Below, one piece after another: positions 1 through 8,062 of a stretch of 64,000 nucleotides of DNA (positions within the stretch are counted from its first letter, which is position 1; every line of letters begins with the position of its first letter). The position numbers and the translations under genes are program-made. Source of the stretch: Rhizobium sp. BK376 (lineage in GTDB: Bacteria > Pseudomonadota > Alphaproteobacteria > Rhizobiales > Rhizobiaceae); NCBI RefSeq assembly GCF_004341625.1, contig NZ_SLZG01000005.1, positions 124,001 through 188,000 of the forward strand, in the 5' to 3' direction. The notes beneath the pieces are model-generated. The model saw only the letters and a list, made by a program, of their open reading frames with translations, did not search any database and was not told where the DNA came from.

Positions 1-7
1 GCAATCC

Positions 8-328
8 ATGAGTGCCGATGTTTCAAACCCGATCCAGGATTTGCTGCAGCGTCGCCTGATGCTCGTTTCGACCATTTCGGCGCTGACCGCAAAGACGCAC
101 AGGCTGATTCAGGAACATTCTGGCGCAGAGATGGAAATTCTTCGCCTGGAACTTGCCTTGGGGCGTAGCCCGGCAGAAGGCGAACTTCTGCACGCCCTGG
201 CGAAAGCGGAAGCGGACGCCGAGGCGATCCGCTCAAGGCAGGAGGACTGCGCGGCCGAAATCGAGGTCGCGGAAGCCGCCGTCAGCGAGGTCGATCGTCT
301 GATCGCAGCGTCAAAGGAAAAACGGTGA
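8..328 (+). CDS. Small coiled-coil protein, unknown function
   Basis: A 106-residue, highly charged protein made almost entirely of predicted helix, with Glu/Ala/Arg-rich heptad-like stretches (roughly residues 15-50 and 60-100). It has no signal peptide or membrane segment, so it is probably cytoplasmic. Only seven bases precede the ATG, so the true start could lie upstream of the window. Its TGA overlaps the next ATG by one base (TGATG), so it is translationally coupled to the WD40-like protein. The length and coiled-coil look suggest a structural or scaffold partner, but no family is recognised. Confidence 0.6.
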   Translation: MSADVSNPIQDLLQRRLMLVSTISALTAKTHRLIQEHSGAEMEILRLELALGRSPAEGELLHALAKAEADAEAIRSRQEDCAAEIEVAEAAVSEVDRLIAASKEKR

Positions 329-1443
329 TGAACCAGCAGTCCGTTCCCGATCTCACATTGTTCGACCTTCTCGCCCGCAATTGGCAACGCCCCGCCGCGA
401 TCAGGCAAATCTGTTTCAACGACGACGACACGCTTCTTGCCGTCATTTGTGCAGACGGCTCGCTCGCCTTTGCGCGAATGGCGGATAACGAGCCGCCGGA
501 GGCCCGCATCACGGTCGACAGGGGCCAGGCGACGATCAGCCCACGTCAGGGCAAGGCAGCGCCGCTGATCATTACGCGGGTAAAGGGCGCCAGGTCCGTC
601 TCGCTTCACCGTGATGGCGGCTTCCTCTCCGCAGGCGCAAACGGCGGCCTGTTGCGTCTCAGTCGGGCCGGCGAGATCGCCGAAACACTCTTCTCGATCG
701 ATCAGCCGGTTCAGGCCTTCGACTATTGCGCCGCGACGCATGCGACGGCGATCGTCGTCGGCGATAGGCTTCATTTTCACACCGGGAAAGATCCCTCGAG
801 CGCAAAGGCAAACCTGCCCGGAATGGCTTCAGAGCACGTGGCGTTTGCCACAGACGGGACCAGAATCGCGGTTGCCACCGAGGAGAGACTGATCGTGTTT
901 CGGGGCGGCAGTGAGCTGGAACCCTTGGTGGGGATTTACCTGCCCGCTCCGCCACTTTCGCTGAAATGGAGTGATGACGGAAACTGGCTGGCCGTCGGCC
1001 TCGATGGTGCAGGACTGTGCTTGCTCGATGCCAATGCCGGCCGCAATGTCGTGCTTGGCGATTTCCCGGCGCCAGTTCGTTCCGTAACCTGGAGCGCACA
1101 GGAAAAGGTACTCATTGCCGCCGGCGCCTATCGCATAGCCGGCTGGTCGATGAAGACGCCGCCGTTCGATGACAATGCAACGGGCGCGCTCGCCACCGGG
1201 CGCGTCGGTCTTGTGCTTGTCGACGCGGTTGCGGCCCAGCCAGAGGGCAGATTGGTCGCCGCCGGCCGTTCCAATGGGCAGGTGGTGGTCGCGCCGATCG
1301 GCTCAGGCGAAGAATTGGTGGTGCGCCCCGCCGGAGGGCCGGTCACGGCGCTTCAATGGACAAGGGATGGCCGACATCTCGCCATGGGCGATGCGCTCGG
1401 CAACGTCGCCATCGCAACCTTCCCGGCACAGCTTTTCAAATGA
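328..1443 (+). CDS. WD40-like beta-propeller protein
   Basis: About 371 residues of repeated 40-residue units with the rhythm of WD40/YVTN blades: 'DDDTLLAVICADGSLAFA', 'DDGNWLAVGLDGAGLCLLD' and 'RDGRHLAMGDALGNVAIA' recur through the chain. There is no export signal. Beta-propellers of this kind are protein-interaction platforms, and no catalytic residues are visible. An in-frame GTG lies one codon upstream (325), but the ATG at 328, overlapping the upstream stop, is the likelier start. The gene sits in a tight three-gene operon with a coiled-coil protein before it and a 63-residue protein after it. The complex it serves may lie upstream of the window. Confidence 0.7.
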   Translation: MNQQSVPDLTLFDLLARNWQRPAAIRQICFNDDDTLLAVICADGSLAFARMADNEPPEARITVDRGQATISPRQGKAAPLIITRVKGARSVSLHRDGGFLSAGANGGLLRLSRAGEIAETLFSIDQPVQAFDYCAATHATAIVVGDRLHFHTGKDPSSAKANLPGMASEHVAFATDGTRIAVATEERLIVFRGGSELEPLVGIYLPAPPLSLKWSDDGNWLAVGLDGAGLCLLDANAGRNVVLGDFPAPVRSVTWSAQEKVLIAAGAYRIAGWSMKTPPFDDNATGALATGRVGLVLVDAVAAQPEGRLVAAGRSNGQVVVAPIGSGEELVVRPAGGPVTALQWTRDGRHLAMGDALGNVAIATFPAQLFK

Positions 1444-1454
1444 TGGAGGACAGA

Positions 1455-1646
1455 ATGCAGATCGAACTTTCCGAAGAGGAAAAGAGCAAGGACGCCTTTT
1501 TCGAGAGGATCGCCAGATTGTCTCAGGAGATGGTCGAGGCCCATGGAAGGGACTTCAGCATGGGCGCGTTGGTGCTCGGCGCGCGCTGGATCGCCGAAGG
1601 CAAGGCCGATGCGGGCGGCAAGGAACCTTCCCGCAAGATGATGTAG
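1455..1646 (+). CDS. Small acidic/helical protein, unknown
   Basis: A 63-residue protein that starts 11 bases after the WD40-like gene ends. The ATG at 1455 is preferred to the in-frame ATG at 1443 because a GGAGGA ribosome-binding site lies just upstream of 1455. The N-terminal half is acidic and helical; 'MGALVLGARWIAEGKA' forms a short hydrophobic segment that is too weak for a membrane anchor. No family is recognised. Its place at the end of a coupled operon suggests it works with the two proteins upstream. Confidence 0.55.
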   Translation: MQIELSEEEKSKDAFFERIARLSQEMVEAHGRDFSMGALVLGARWIAEGKADAGGKEPSRKMM

Positions 1647-1689
1647 GGCTTGGATAAAGGCCGATGCTTCCGGCACGGCCTCTTGGCGA

Positions 1690-1977
1690 TCAGGCCCTTT
1701 GCCGCGATGCCTCCACGCGCTCCTGCTGATAGAGAAGACAGACAGTCCGCAGCATCGAGGCGAGATTGGACATGTCGTCATGCTGCTCCAGCGCTTCGCG
1801 GTAGAGTTCGCCTACGAGCTTCGGCATCGACAGGCCCTCCATGGCTGCCATGTCTTCCAATGCATTCCAGAAAGCCGATTCCAATCTGATACTCGTCGAA
1901 TGCCCGCCAATTCGGACCGAGCGGCTGATCTTCGTAAACCGGCCCTGCCCTTGATGCGTCAAAACCCTACACATCAT
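1690..1977 (-). CDS. Ribbon-helix-helix domain protein
   Basis: A 95-residue protein with a central segment 'SVRIGGHSTSIRLESAFW' followed by 'LEDMAAMEGLSMPKLVGELY'. This is the strand-helix-helix pattern of the RHH_4 family, common in alphaproteobacteria. Such proteins are usually DNA-binding, with the beta strand contacting DNA as a dimer. An ATG-ATG pair at 1977/1974 follows a GGAGGA site, so it is preferred to the in-frame starts at 2007 and 1989. The gene converges with the coiled-coil/WD40 operon and has no toxin-like partner beside it, so it is probably a stand-alone regulator. Targets are unknown. Confidence 0.7.
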   Translation of the reverse strand: MMCRVLTHQGQGRFTKISRSVRIGGHSTSIRLESAFWNALEDMAAMEGLSMPKLVGELYREALEQHDDMSNLASMLRTVCLLYQQERVEASRQRA

Positions 1978-2071
1978 GTCTTCCTCCATCGCGATAGTTG
2001 TTGGCACATGACTAAGCTCTCCGCCCGGAAACCGGACGAAGAGCGCTTGCGAAATTGTCGAAGCCGAACGT

Positions 2072-3124
2072 TCAAGGGATCAGCACGGCACGCCCATGGA
2101 TCTTGCCGTTGTGCAAATCCTTGAGCGCCTTATTGGCGTCGGCGAGCCGGTATTCCACGGTCGTAAGGTTCACGAGGCCGCGATCGGCGAGCGCCATCAG
2201 CTCCACGAGTTCGGCCCACGTTCCGACGAGGTTGCCGATGATGTTCTTTTCCGTGATCACCATGTCTACCGTCGGCACGCGGATATCTTCGCCGTAGCCG
2301 ACGACGTAGTAGCTGCCCATCGGCCGGGTCATCGCAAGCCCCCTGGTGGTGGTGCCTTTTTCGCCGACGAAGTCGATAACGGCTTCGGCGCCTTGCCCAT
2401 CCGTCAGTTGCAGCACTGCCTCGACCTCGTTGCCGTCAGCCTTGACCAGCTTGTCGGCGCCGATCTTGCGTGCCAATGCCAGGGAATCCTCTGACGTATC
2501 GACCACGATGACGTCGGCAGCGCACATGGCCTTCAGGCACTGGATGGCGATGTGGCCGAGCCCGCCCGCTCCGATGACGACGCAGCTCTCGCCGGGTAGC
2601 AGATGCCGCGTCGCTTTCTTGACGGCTCTATAGGCGGTCAGTCCGGCATCGGCATAGGGTGCTACATCCTTCGGCGCCAAGGTCTTGGGCAAAGCCACGA
2701 TATTGCGCTCTGAGGTGCAGAGATATTCGGAATAGCCGCCGTTGCTGTCGAGCCCGGGAAATTTACCGGGGCCATGCATGTCGAAGCCACGCCGGCAGGC
2801 AAGGCAAGTGCCGCCCGAAATCTTGGGATGGACGATGACGGGATCGCCGACCTTGATGCCCTCCACTTCCTTGCCAATGGCCTCTACCCAGCCGGCATTT
2901 TCATGCCCCATAATCAGGGGCAGAAGATCATGGCCGTTCGGATCCATATGCGGCCGCCACACGCCCTCGATGATATGTAGGTCGGTGCGGCAGACGCCGG
3001 CGCCACCGATACGCACGATGACGTCGGTCGATTTCTTGATCTGCGGATCGGGGACGTCCTGTAGCGAAACCCACTGATCGGCTTTCAGATGATCGTCATA
3101 TTTGTTCAGAACCTGCGCCTTCAT
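2072..3124 (-). CDS. Zinc-dependent alcohol dehydrogenase (MDR family)
   Basis: A 350-residue medium-chain dehydrogenase/reductase. Catalytic zinc ligands are visible: Cys in 'GAGVCRTDLH' and the His-Glu pair in 'MGHENAGWVEAIG'. The Rossmann nucleotide-binding motif is 'VVIGAGGLGHIAIQ', and 'VVDTSED' with an acidic residue at the end of beta-2 suggests NAD rather than NADP. The structural-zinc loop keeps only two of the usual four Cys ('GGTCLACRRGFDMHGPGK'), so that site is probably degenerate. It lies divergent from an AcoR-type activator and has its own sigma-54 promoter, so it probably oxidises an inducing alcohol. The substrate cannot be read from the sequence. A GGAGGAGA ribosome-binding site precedes the ATG. 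Confidence 0.9.
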   Translation of the reverse strand: MKAQVLNKYDDHLKADQWVSLQDVPDPQIKKSTDVIVRIGGAGVCRTDLHIIEGVWRPHMDPNGHDLLPLIMGHENAGWVEAIGKEVEGIKVGDPVIVHPKISGGTCLACRRGFDMHGPGKFPGLDSNGGYSEYLCTSERNIVALPKTLAPKDVAPYADAGLTAYRAVKKATRHLLPGESCVVIGAGGLGHIAIQCLKAMCAADVIVVDTSEDSLALARKIGADKLVKADGNEVEAVLQLTDGQGAEAVIDFVGEKGTTTRGLAMTRPMGSYYVVGYGEDIRVPTVDMVITEKNIIGNLVGTWAELVELMALADRGLVNLTTVEYRLADANKALKDLHNGKIHGRAVLIP

Positions 3125-3174
3125 ACTGATGTCTCCTCCATCGCAGAGATCGATGCCTGTTGCGAAGCAGGAAG

Positions 3175-3191
3175 AAGCAATCGCCGTTCCA
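3175..3191 (-). promoter_or_regulatory. Sigma-54 (-24/-12) promoter of the alcohol dehydrogenase
   Basis: The minus strand reads TGGAACGGCGATTGCTT. The GG and GC doublets are exactly 10 bases apart, against the RpoN consensus TGGCACG-N4-TTGC. Transcription would start near 3166, about 40 bases before the dehydrogenase ATG. A sigma-54-dependent activator is encoded on the other side of the same intergenic region. Confidence 0.75.
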
Positions 3192-3273
3192 GATCAGATT
3201 CATTTTTATTATCATATATATAGCTGGAAGCGGCCGACGCATCTCTGTTCATCGGCTGGACGGAGCCGCGAAC

Positions 3274-3289
3274 GAAACTGTCCAGTTTC
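3274..3289. promoter_or_regulatory. Candidate upstream activator site (perfect palindrome)
   Basis: GAAACTG-TC-CAGTTTC is a perfect 7-bp inverted repeat. It lies about 97 bp upstream of the -12 element of the dehydrogenase promoter and about 60 bp upstream of the activator's own start. This is a usual distance for an enhancer bound by a Fis-type helix-turn-helix activator. Assignment to the adjacent AcoR-like protein is inference. Confidence 0.55.
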
Positions 3290-3349
3290 TGTCTATTGTC
3301 ATCCCGGTGACGACTGTTATCCTTCCGTCATGATGCATGAGGAGGAGCC

Positions 3350-5233
3350 ATGCAGCATCTTTCAGGAATGGACCGAGCGCGCAACGCGCTTGAAAAGGGT
3401 GAGCGCTTCCCTGTTGGCGCGCTTCAAGCTGTCGTCGCCGACAGCTGGCAGCGGTGTCGCGAAGGCGGTCTCGATCCGCGCGGCATGCCGCTTCATAGCG
3501 TCGTGGCCTTTTCCGACGTCCGAAGACGGCGTGAGGCTGCCGCGTCCATGCGCCGTCTGGCGCTCGCTGAGATGCAGCTTTTGCACTCGCAGATCGCCGG
3601 ATCGAACTTCATGATCGCACTTGGCGATGCAGACGGCATCGTTCTCGATACGATCAGCGATCAGGAATTCGCCGACAGCGCTGCCGGCCGTTCGATCATT
3701 CCGGGCAGCATGTGGAACGAGGATGAGCGCGGTACCAATGCCCTCGGCCTCGCCGCCATGACCGGAAAGCCGGTCGCTATCTACGGACGCGAGCACTATT
3801 TCGCCTGTCATGGCCATCTGAGCTGCATGGCAGCGCCTGTCTTCAATTCGCAGGGCGAGCTTCTCGGCCTGCTCGATGCCTCCTGCGCCCATGAGGCCCG
3901 ACAGGAACACACGCATGCGCTGGTCCGCATGGCTGCATCGCAGATCGAGAACGGCCTCGTTTTCCAGGAATTTTCCGGCAACTTCGTTTTTGCCTTCCAT
4001 CCACGCGTCGAATATCTGGACACGCTCTCGGCCGGGCTGATCTCTGTATCGCCCGGCGGCGACATCACCTCGATCAATCGTTCCGGCCGGGCGCTGCTCG
4101 CTGGCCTGCCGGCAACGCTTGGCAGCCATTTCGATGCGCTCTTCGAATCCGGCTTCGGCGCTGCGATGGATGGGCTGCTCAGCGGCGTCATCATCCGCAT
4201 TCGCGACCGGGCCGGCAGCAGCGTCTTCATGGCCTGCCGGCAGATCGCCCAAGGGCGAAGTTCGCCGCCCCGCCAAGGCTCCCTGTCCGTCCCGACATTG
4301 CTGCCTAAGCAAGGCCTGCCAGAGTTCGTTTGCGAAGACGGCGTGCTGCGGCGGGCAATCGCCAACCTGGCGGACGCCGTTGCTCTGGAGATGCCCGTCC
4401 ATATCACCGGTGAGACCGGGACAGGCAAGGAACTGATGGCCCGCCATATCCATCACCTTAGCCGGCGAAAGGGTGAGTTTGTCGCCATCAATTGCGGCGC
4501 GGTGCCGGAGGAACTCTTCATCTCCGAAATATTCGGTCACGAGCCGGGAGCCTTCACCAATGCGCGCGACAAGGGCGCGCCGGGCCTTGCGCGCGCGGCC
4601 CATCGAGGCACGCTGTTTCTCGACGAGGTGGCCGACATACCGCTTGCCGCGCAAACCTCGCTTCTCCGTTTCCTCGATAATATGGAAGTTCGGGCGGTGG
4701 GTGCGCATAAAACCGAGAAGGTGGATGTGCAGATCGTCTCCGCCACCAATCGCGACATGGAGGAGATGGTCGCGCAACGGCTGTTTCGCGCCGATCTCTA
4801 TTATCGGCTCAACGCCTTTGCCGTTCATCTGCCGGCGCTCAGAGCCCGCACCGATTTTGCTGCGATCGTTCGCCACCTAATGGAGGCTATGGCGCCGGGA
4901 ACACCGATCACGGACGCTGCCATTGCCGGACTTTCACGACGAAAATGGCCGGGCAATGTGCGCGAGCTGAGGTCCGTCCTGCAGCGCGCACTGGTGGGCC
5001 GTCACGCCGACTATCTCGATGAGGATTGTTTCGAGGGAGCGAAATCGGAGGCCGAGAGCGTGGGCGATTGCTGTGAGGAATGCCGAAACCGGCCGCTCAG
5101 TCGCGCCAGATGCGAAGAAATCCGTTCAGTACATCGTCGGTTGGATGGAAATATTTCAAAAGCGGCCCGCGAATTGGGCCTTTCACGCACGACGGTTTAC
5201 AAGCATGTGCTCGGACTGCAGGATCACAAATAG
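3350..5233 (+). CDS. AcoR-type sigma-54-dependent activator (GAF-AAA+-Fis)
   Basis: A 627-residue enhancer-binding protein. An N-terminal GAF-like sensor covers roughly residues 60-200. The AAA+ domain covers roughly 330-540, with Walker A 'GETGTGKE', Walker B 'GTLFLDEV' and an arginine-finger region. The C-terminal Fis-type helix-turn-helix is 'GNISKAARELGLSRTTVYKH'. The sigma-54-contacting loop reads GAFTNA instead of GAFTGA. AcoR-family proteins sense small alcohols, ketones or similar inducers and switch on dehydrogenase genes, which fits the divergent alcohol dehydrogenase and its -24/-12 promoter. A GGAGGAG ribosome-binding site precedes the ATG. The 3' end overlaps the convergent glyoxalase gene by 10 bp. 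Confidence 0.92.
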   Translation: MQHLSGMDRARNALEKGERFPVGALQAVVADSWQRCREGGLDPRGMPLHSVVAFSDVRRRREAAASMRRLALAEMQLLHSQIAGSNFMIALGDADGIVLDTISDQEFADSAAGRSIIPGSMWNEDERGTNALGLAAMTGKPVAIYGREHYFACHGHLSCMAAPVFNSQGELLGLLDASCAHEARQEHTHALVRMAASQIENGLVFQEFSGNFVFAFHPRVEYLDTLSAGLISVSPGGDITSINRSGRALLAGLPATLGSHFDALFESGFGAAMDGLLSGVIIRIRDRAGSSVFMACRQIAQGRSSPPRQGSLSVPTLLPKQGLPEFVCEDGVLRRAIANLADAVALEMPVHITGETGTGKELMARHIHHLSRRKGEFVAINCGAVPEELFISEIFGHEPGAFTNARDKGAPGLARAAHRGTLFLDEVADIPLAAQTSLLRFLDNMEVRAVGAHKTEKVDVQIVSATNRDMEEMVAQRLFRADLYYRLNAFAVHLPALRARTDFAAIVRHLMEAMAPGTPITDAAIAGLSRRKWPGNVRELRSVLQRALVGRHADYLDEDCFEGAKSEAESVGDCCEECRNRPLSRARCEEIRSVHRRLDGNISKAARELGLSRTTVYKHVLGLQDHK

Positions 5234-5619
5234 CGACCACCGCGCTGAATGACTTCGATCTTGTAACCATCGGGATCGGTCACAAAGAAGAAGCGGGCAA
5301 GCGGCTCGCCATTGTGCTGAAAACCCACGATCTTGCCGACAGCGAACCCGAGCGAGACGAAGCGCTTGTGCTCGCTCTCTATGTCGTCGACCGAAACGGC
5401 TAGATGGCCATAGCCGTCGCCGAGCCCATAGGGCTCAGTCCGCCCTTTATTGACCGTCAGCTCAAGTTCGAATCCTGTGTCGGGGTTGCTGAGATAGAGA
5501 AGCGTAAAGCTGTCGAAATCCACGCGTTCGGCAACGGAAAGACCGATCGCTTGCCGATAAAAGTCGACGGAACGCCGCTCGTCCAGCACCCGGATCATGG
5601 AGTGGATCATCTTGGCCAT
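5224..5619 (-). CDS. gloA: Glyoxalase I-type (VOC) protein, lactoylglutathione lyase-like
   Basis: A 131-residue vicinal-oxygen-chelate protein with two beta-alpha-beta-beta-beta modules. 'HSMIRVLDERRSVDFYRQ' opens the first and 'YGHLAVSVDD' the second, ending with 'FFVTDPDGYKIEVIQ'. The conserved His and Glu metal ligands (H7, E54, H72 and E122 by approximate count) are present, as in glyoxalase I enzymes that turn the methylglyoxal-glutathione adduct into S-lactoylglutathione. The start at 5619 follows an AGGAGG site; reading further upstream would give a non-homologous tail. It lies tail-to-tail with the activator gene. Other VOC enzymes have the same fold, so the substrate is probable, not proven. 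Confidence 0.85.
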   Translation of the reverse strand: MAKMIHSMIRVLDERRSVDFYRQAIGLSVAERVDFDSFTLLYLSNPDTGFELELTVNKGRTEPYGLGDGYGHLAVSVDDIESEHKRFVSLGFAVGKIVGFQHNGEPLARFFFVTDPDGYKIEVIQRGGRYL

Positions 5620-5755
5620 ATATGCGCCTCCTAGCGCGTGGGAATGGAAGGATGCGGCAAATCCCAGTCCTGCCGGTGGTATGTGAGAGCGGCATGCCGC
5701 AATTCTCCAACATGGACGAGTTTGCCTTGATGGGACGGGAACTGCGGGCGCGCCG

Positions 5756-7039
5756 TCAGTCGCCTCCTTCTTGCCTTGCTGCAGCCGCCGCTTCTGCGGC
5801 ACGGCGCGTCAATAATGCCCGCTCCGCGCCATTCCCGGTCATTTCGGCGGCGGTTTCGAAAGCCTCCGTAGCCTCGCCATAGCGGGCAAGCTTGAAAAGC
5901 AGATCGCCACGCACTGCCTGCAACAGATGATAGGACTGCAGTTGACGCTCGCCGAGCAGGACGTCGATGATAGCAAGGCCGGCTGCCGGGCCTTCGGCCA
6001 TTCCGACTGCAACGGCCTGGTTCAGCGTGACCACAGGCGATGGCTGGATCGCGGCCAGTCGACCATAGAGGGCAGCAATATGATGCCAATCGGTCTCCTC
6101 GGCGCGGACCGCCCTCGCATGGCAGGAAATGATCGCCGCCTGAAGCGTGAAAACACCGTCTTCGCCGCCAAGCTCGCGCGCCCGCTTGAGCGCCTGCAGG
6201 CCGCGGCGGATGCGGAACTGGTCCCACAGAGTACGATTTTGGTCGAGAAGCGGGACCGGCTCACCCGTCGCATCCGTGCGTGCGGCGGCTCGCGAGGCGT
6301 TCAGCTCCATCAACGCCAGCAAACCGTGCGCTTCCGGCTCTGCCGGCGCAACAGCCGTCAGCAGCCGGCCGAGGCGCAATGCCTCATGGCAAAGCTGGGG
6401 CCGCAACAGGCATTCGCCACGAGCTGCCGTATATCCTTCATTGAAGATCAGATAGACGACCTCGAGCACCGAGGCGAGACGTTGCGACAGTTCCTCACCG
6501 CGTGGTGTCTCATAGGCCAATCCGGATTCCGAAAGCGACCGCTTGGCTCGCAAAATGCGCTGGGCCACGGTCGCCTCGGGCAGCAGAAAAGCGCGCGCGA
6601 TTTCCTCCGTCGTCAGACCGCAGATCATCTTGAGCGTCAGGGCAACGCGTGACTCGCGCGAGATCGTGGGGTGGCACGCCGTAAAGATGAGACGCAGCAT
6701 CTCGTCGCCGATATCGTCGTCGAGCGCTGCATCATGATCCGGCATGATCATCTGCTCCTCTTCGATCTCGCGGGCGATCATTCCATGCCTGCGGTCCCTG
6801 ACGGCCAGATGCCGCAGGTGATCAAGCGCACGGCGCTTGGCCGTCGCCATCAACCAGGCGCCCGGCCGCTCCGGCACGCCGGTGCGAGGCCAATTTTCCA
6901 GTGCTGCGACGAGGGCTTCCTGCGTCATGTCTTCGGCAAGCGTCACGTCGCGCAGCATCCTTGCGAGGCTGGTGATTAGCCGCGGCTGCTCGACGCGCCA
7001 GACCGCAAGGATCGCGCGGTGGGTATCAGCGGCCGTCAA
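5756..7039 (-). CDS. ECF42-type RNA polymerase sigma factor with TPR-like C-terminal extension
   Basis: A 427-residue protein. Region 2 ('DMTQEALVAALENWP', then 'RPGAWLMATAKRRALDHLR') and region 4 ('GLTTEEIARAFLLPEATVAQR') fill the first 190 residues. The rest is a long helical extension typical of the ECF42 family (DUF6596). That family has no anti-sigma factor and is encoded beside DGPF/YCII proteins, as here (31-bp gap). The extension is thought to mediate control. The first codon is TTG at 7039; no ATG in frame lies nearby, so either TTG is used or the start is coupled to the upstream gene. The target regulon is unknown. Confidence 0.85.
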   Translation of the reverse strand: MTAADTHRAILAVWRVEQPRLITSLARMLRDVTLAEDMTQEALVAALENWPRTGVPERPGAWLMATAKRRALDHLRHLAVRDRRHGMIAREIEEEQMIMPDHDAALDDDIGDEMLRLIFTACHPTISRESRVALTLKMICGLTTEEIARAFLLPEATVAQRILRAKRSLSESGLAYETPRGEELSQRLASVLEVVYLIFNEGYTAARGECLLRPQLCHEALRLGRLLTAVAPAEPEAHGLLALMELNASRAAARTDATGEPVPLLDQNRTLWDQFRIRRGLQALKRARELGGEDGVFTLQAAIISCHARAVRAEETDWHHIAALYGRLAAIQPSPVVTLNQAVAVGMAEGPAAGLAIIDVLLGERQLQSYHLLQAVRGDLLFKLARYGEATEAFETAAEMTGNGAERALLTRRAAEAAAAARQEGGD

Positions 7040-7070
7040 GGCCGCCGTTTTCCTGAATCAGGCTCGTACA

Positions 7071-7463
7071 TCATTGCGCAGCAATCACCCGCGGATCACA
7101 CATTCTTTGCATCTCCTCGGTCCAGTAGGGACGCACTTCGCAGGTGCCTTCCCAACCGGGCATGTGATCAATATGGAGCTGCATGAATTCGACGGCGACG
7201 GCGACCGCCTCTTCCTTGCTCTGGAACTCGAAGATTGCATAGCCGCCGATGACTTCCTTGGCCTCGACGAAGGGGCCGTCGATGACGTTGAGCTTGCCTT
7301 CCTTGATCGTGACGCGGGCGCCCGTCGAAAGCGGCATCAGGCCTGCCGTATCGATCATCCGGCCGGCCTTGGTCTCGCGGTCGGCGAGCTTGCCCATGGC
7401 CTCCATCAGTTCGGGCGTCGGATGGGCGGTCTGGGCAGAAGTAATGATAGACATGAAACGCAT
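7071..7463 (-). CDS. DGPF/YCII-domain protein (ECF42 partner)
   Basis: A 130-residue protein with the defining 'NVIDGPFVEAKEVIGGYAIF' segment of the YCII-related (DGPF) family, a ferredoxin-like alpha-beta fold. These proteins are constantly paired with ECF42 sigma factors and are often autoregulated by them, but their biochemical role is not settled. The gene is first in a two-gene minus-strand operon, has a GGAGGG ribosome-binding site and is followed after 31 bp by the sigma gene. Confidence 0.85.
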   Translation of the reverse strand: MRFMSIITSAQTAHPTPELMEAMGKLADRETKAGRMIDTAGLMPLSTGARVTIKEGKLNVIDGPFVEAKEVIGGYAIFEFQSKEEAVAVAVEFMQLHIDHMPGWEGTCEVRPYWTEEMQRMCDPRVIAAQ

Positions 7464-7525
7464 GTTGTATCCCTCCGAGACGGGTGCTGAGATTACCGCA
7501 GCTCAATGAGCCCGCTCATCACGTC

Positions 7526-7552
7526 GACGATGCAGAACGACATAAAACGACA
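7526..7552 (-). promoter_or_regulatory. Candidate ECF42 promoter
   Basis: Upstream of the DGPF gene the minus strand holds TGTCGT, 17 bases, then CGTC. Promoters described for ECF42 factors have a TGTCGA-like -35 and a CGTC/CGAC-like -10, so this fits autoregulation of the DGPF-sigma operon. A second ATGTCGTT lies inside the spacer, so the exact -35 register is uncertain. Confidence 0.4.
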
Positions 7553-7734
7553 TGGGTGCGAAAATATTTTGGCGAGACGCCGATTGCAAACGGGTCGCCG
7601 GCAGATTCGTCGCCCGGCCGAGTGGATGCTTATGTCGCAAGGCAAACGCATCTCCCATCTGGGTGGGTGAAAAAAGTCATGCTATTGCTTTGGCCGGGCA
7701 TGCTGCCCCATGGCCATATCCGGAGAGACGGCAA

Positions 7735-7965
7735 ATGAGATACGCACTCGTGATCCTCCTGACCATCCTGGGCTCTTCGACCGGATATGCGCAGACCAGC
7801 ACACGCATTGCCCGACCCGGCTGCATCGGTTCAAACTGCGCGATTACAGAGACCAATCGGCCCGGGGCTTATCTACGCCGGCCTGCGACGAATTTGCCGA
7901 AAAGGTCAGACCAGACGAAGGGACGTTGCTATGTCGATAGCCATGGAACGCGTGTCTGCAAGTAA
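7735..7965 (+). CDS. Small secreted four-cysteine protein
   Basis: A 76-residue protein with a clear signal peptide: positive start MRY, hydrophobic 'ALVILLTILGSSTG' and an AQ cleavage region near residue 20. Four Cys (about positions 30, 35, 65 and 75) remain in the mature chain of about 56 residues, so two disulfides in the periplasm are likely. A CGGAGAG ribosome-binding site precedes the ATG. No family is recognised. Confidence 0.6.
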   Translation: MRYALVILLTILGSSTGYAQTSTRIARPGCIGSNCAITETNRPGAYLRRPATNLPKRSDQTKGRCYVDSHGTRVCK

Positions 7966-8062
7966 TAACAGCTCTTTGCAGGCTGAATTCCAGGTCTGCT
8001 ATTCGTCCCAGGCCGGGATCCCACGGTCGTCCACGAAAGTCCGATTGGTGACTTCCACCGTC

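Noticed and set aside
3362..4876. Long open frame of 504 codons on the minus strand under the activator gene
   Set aside because: It is the antisense shadow of a well-supported AAA+ activator in high-GC DNA and shows no protein family character.
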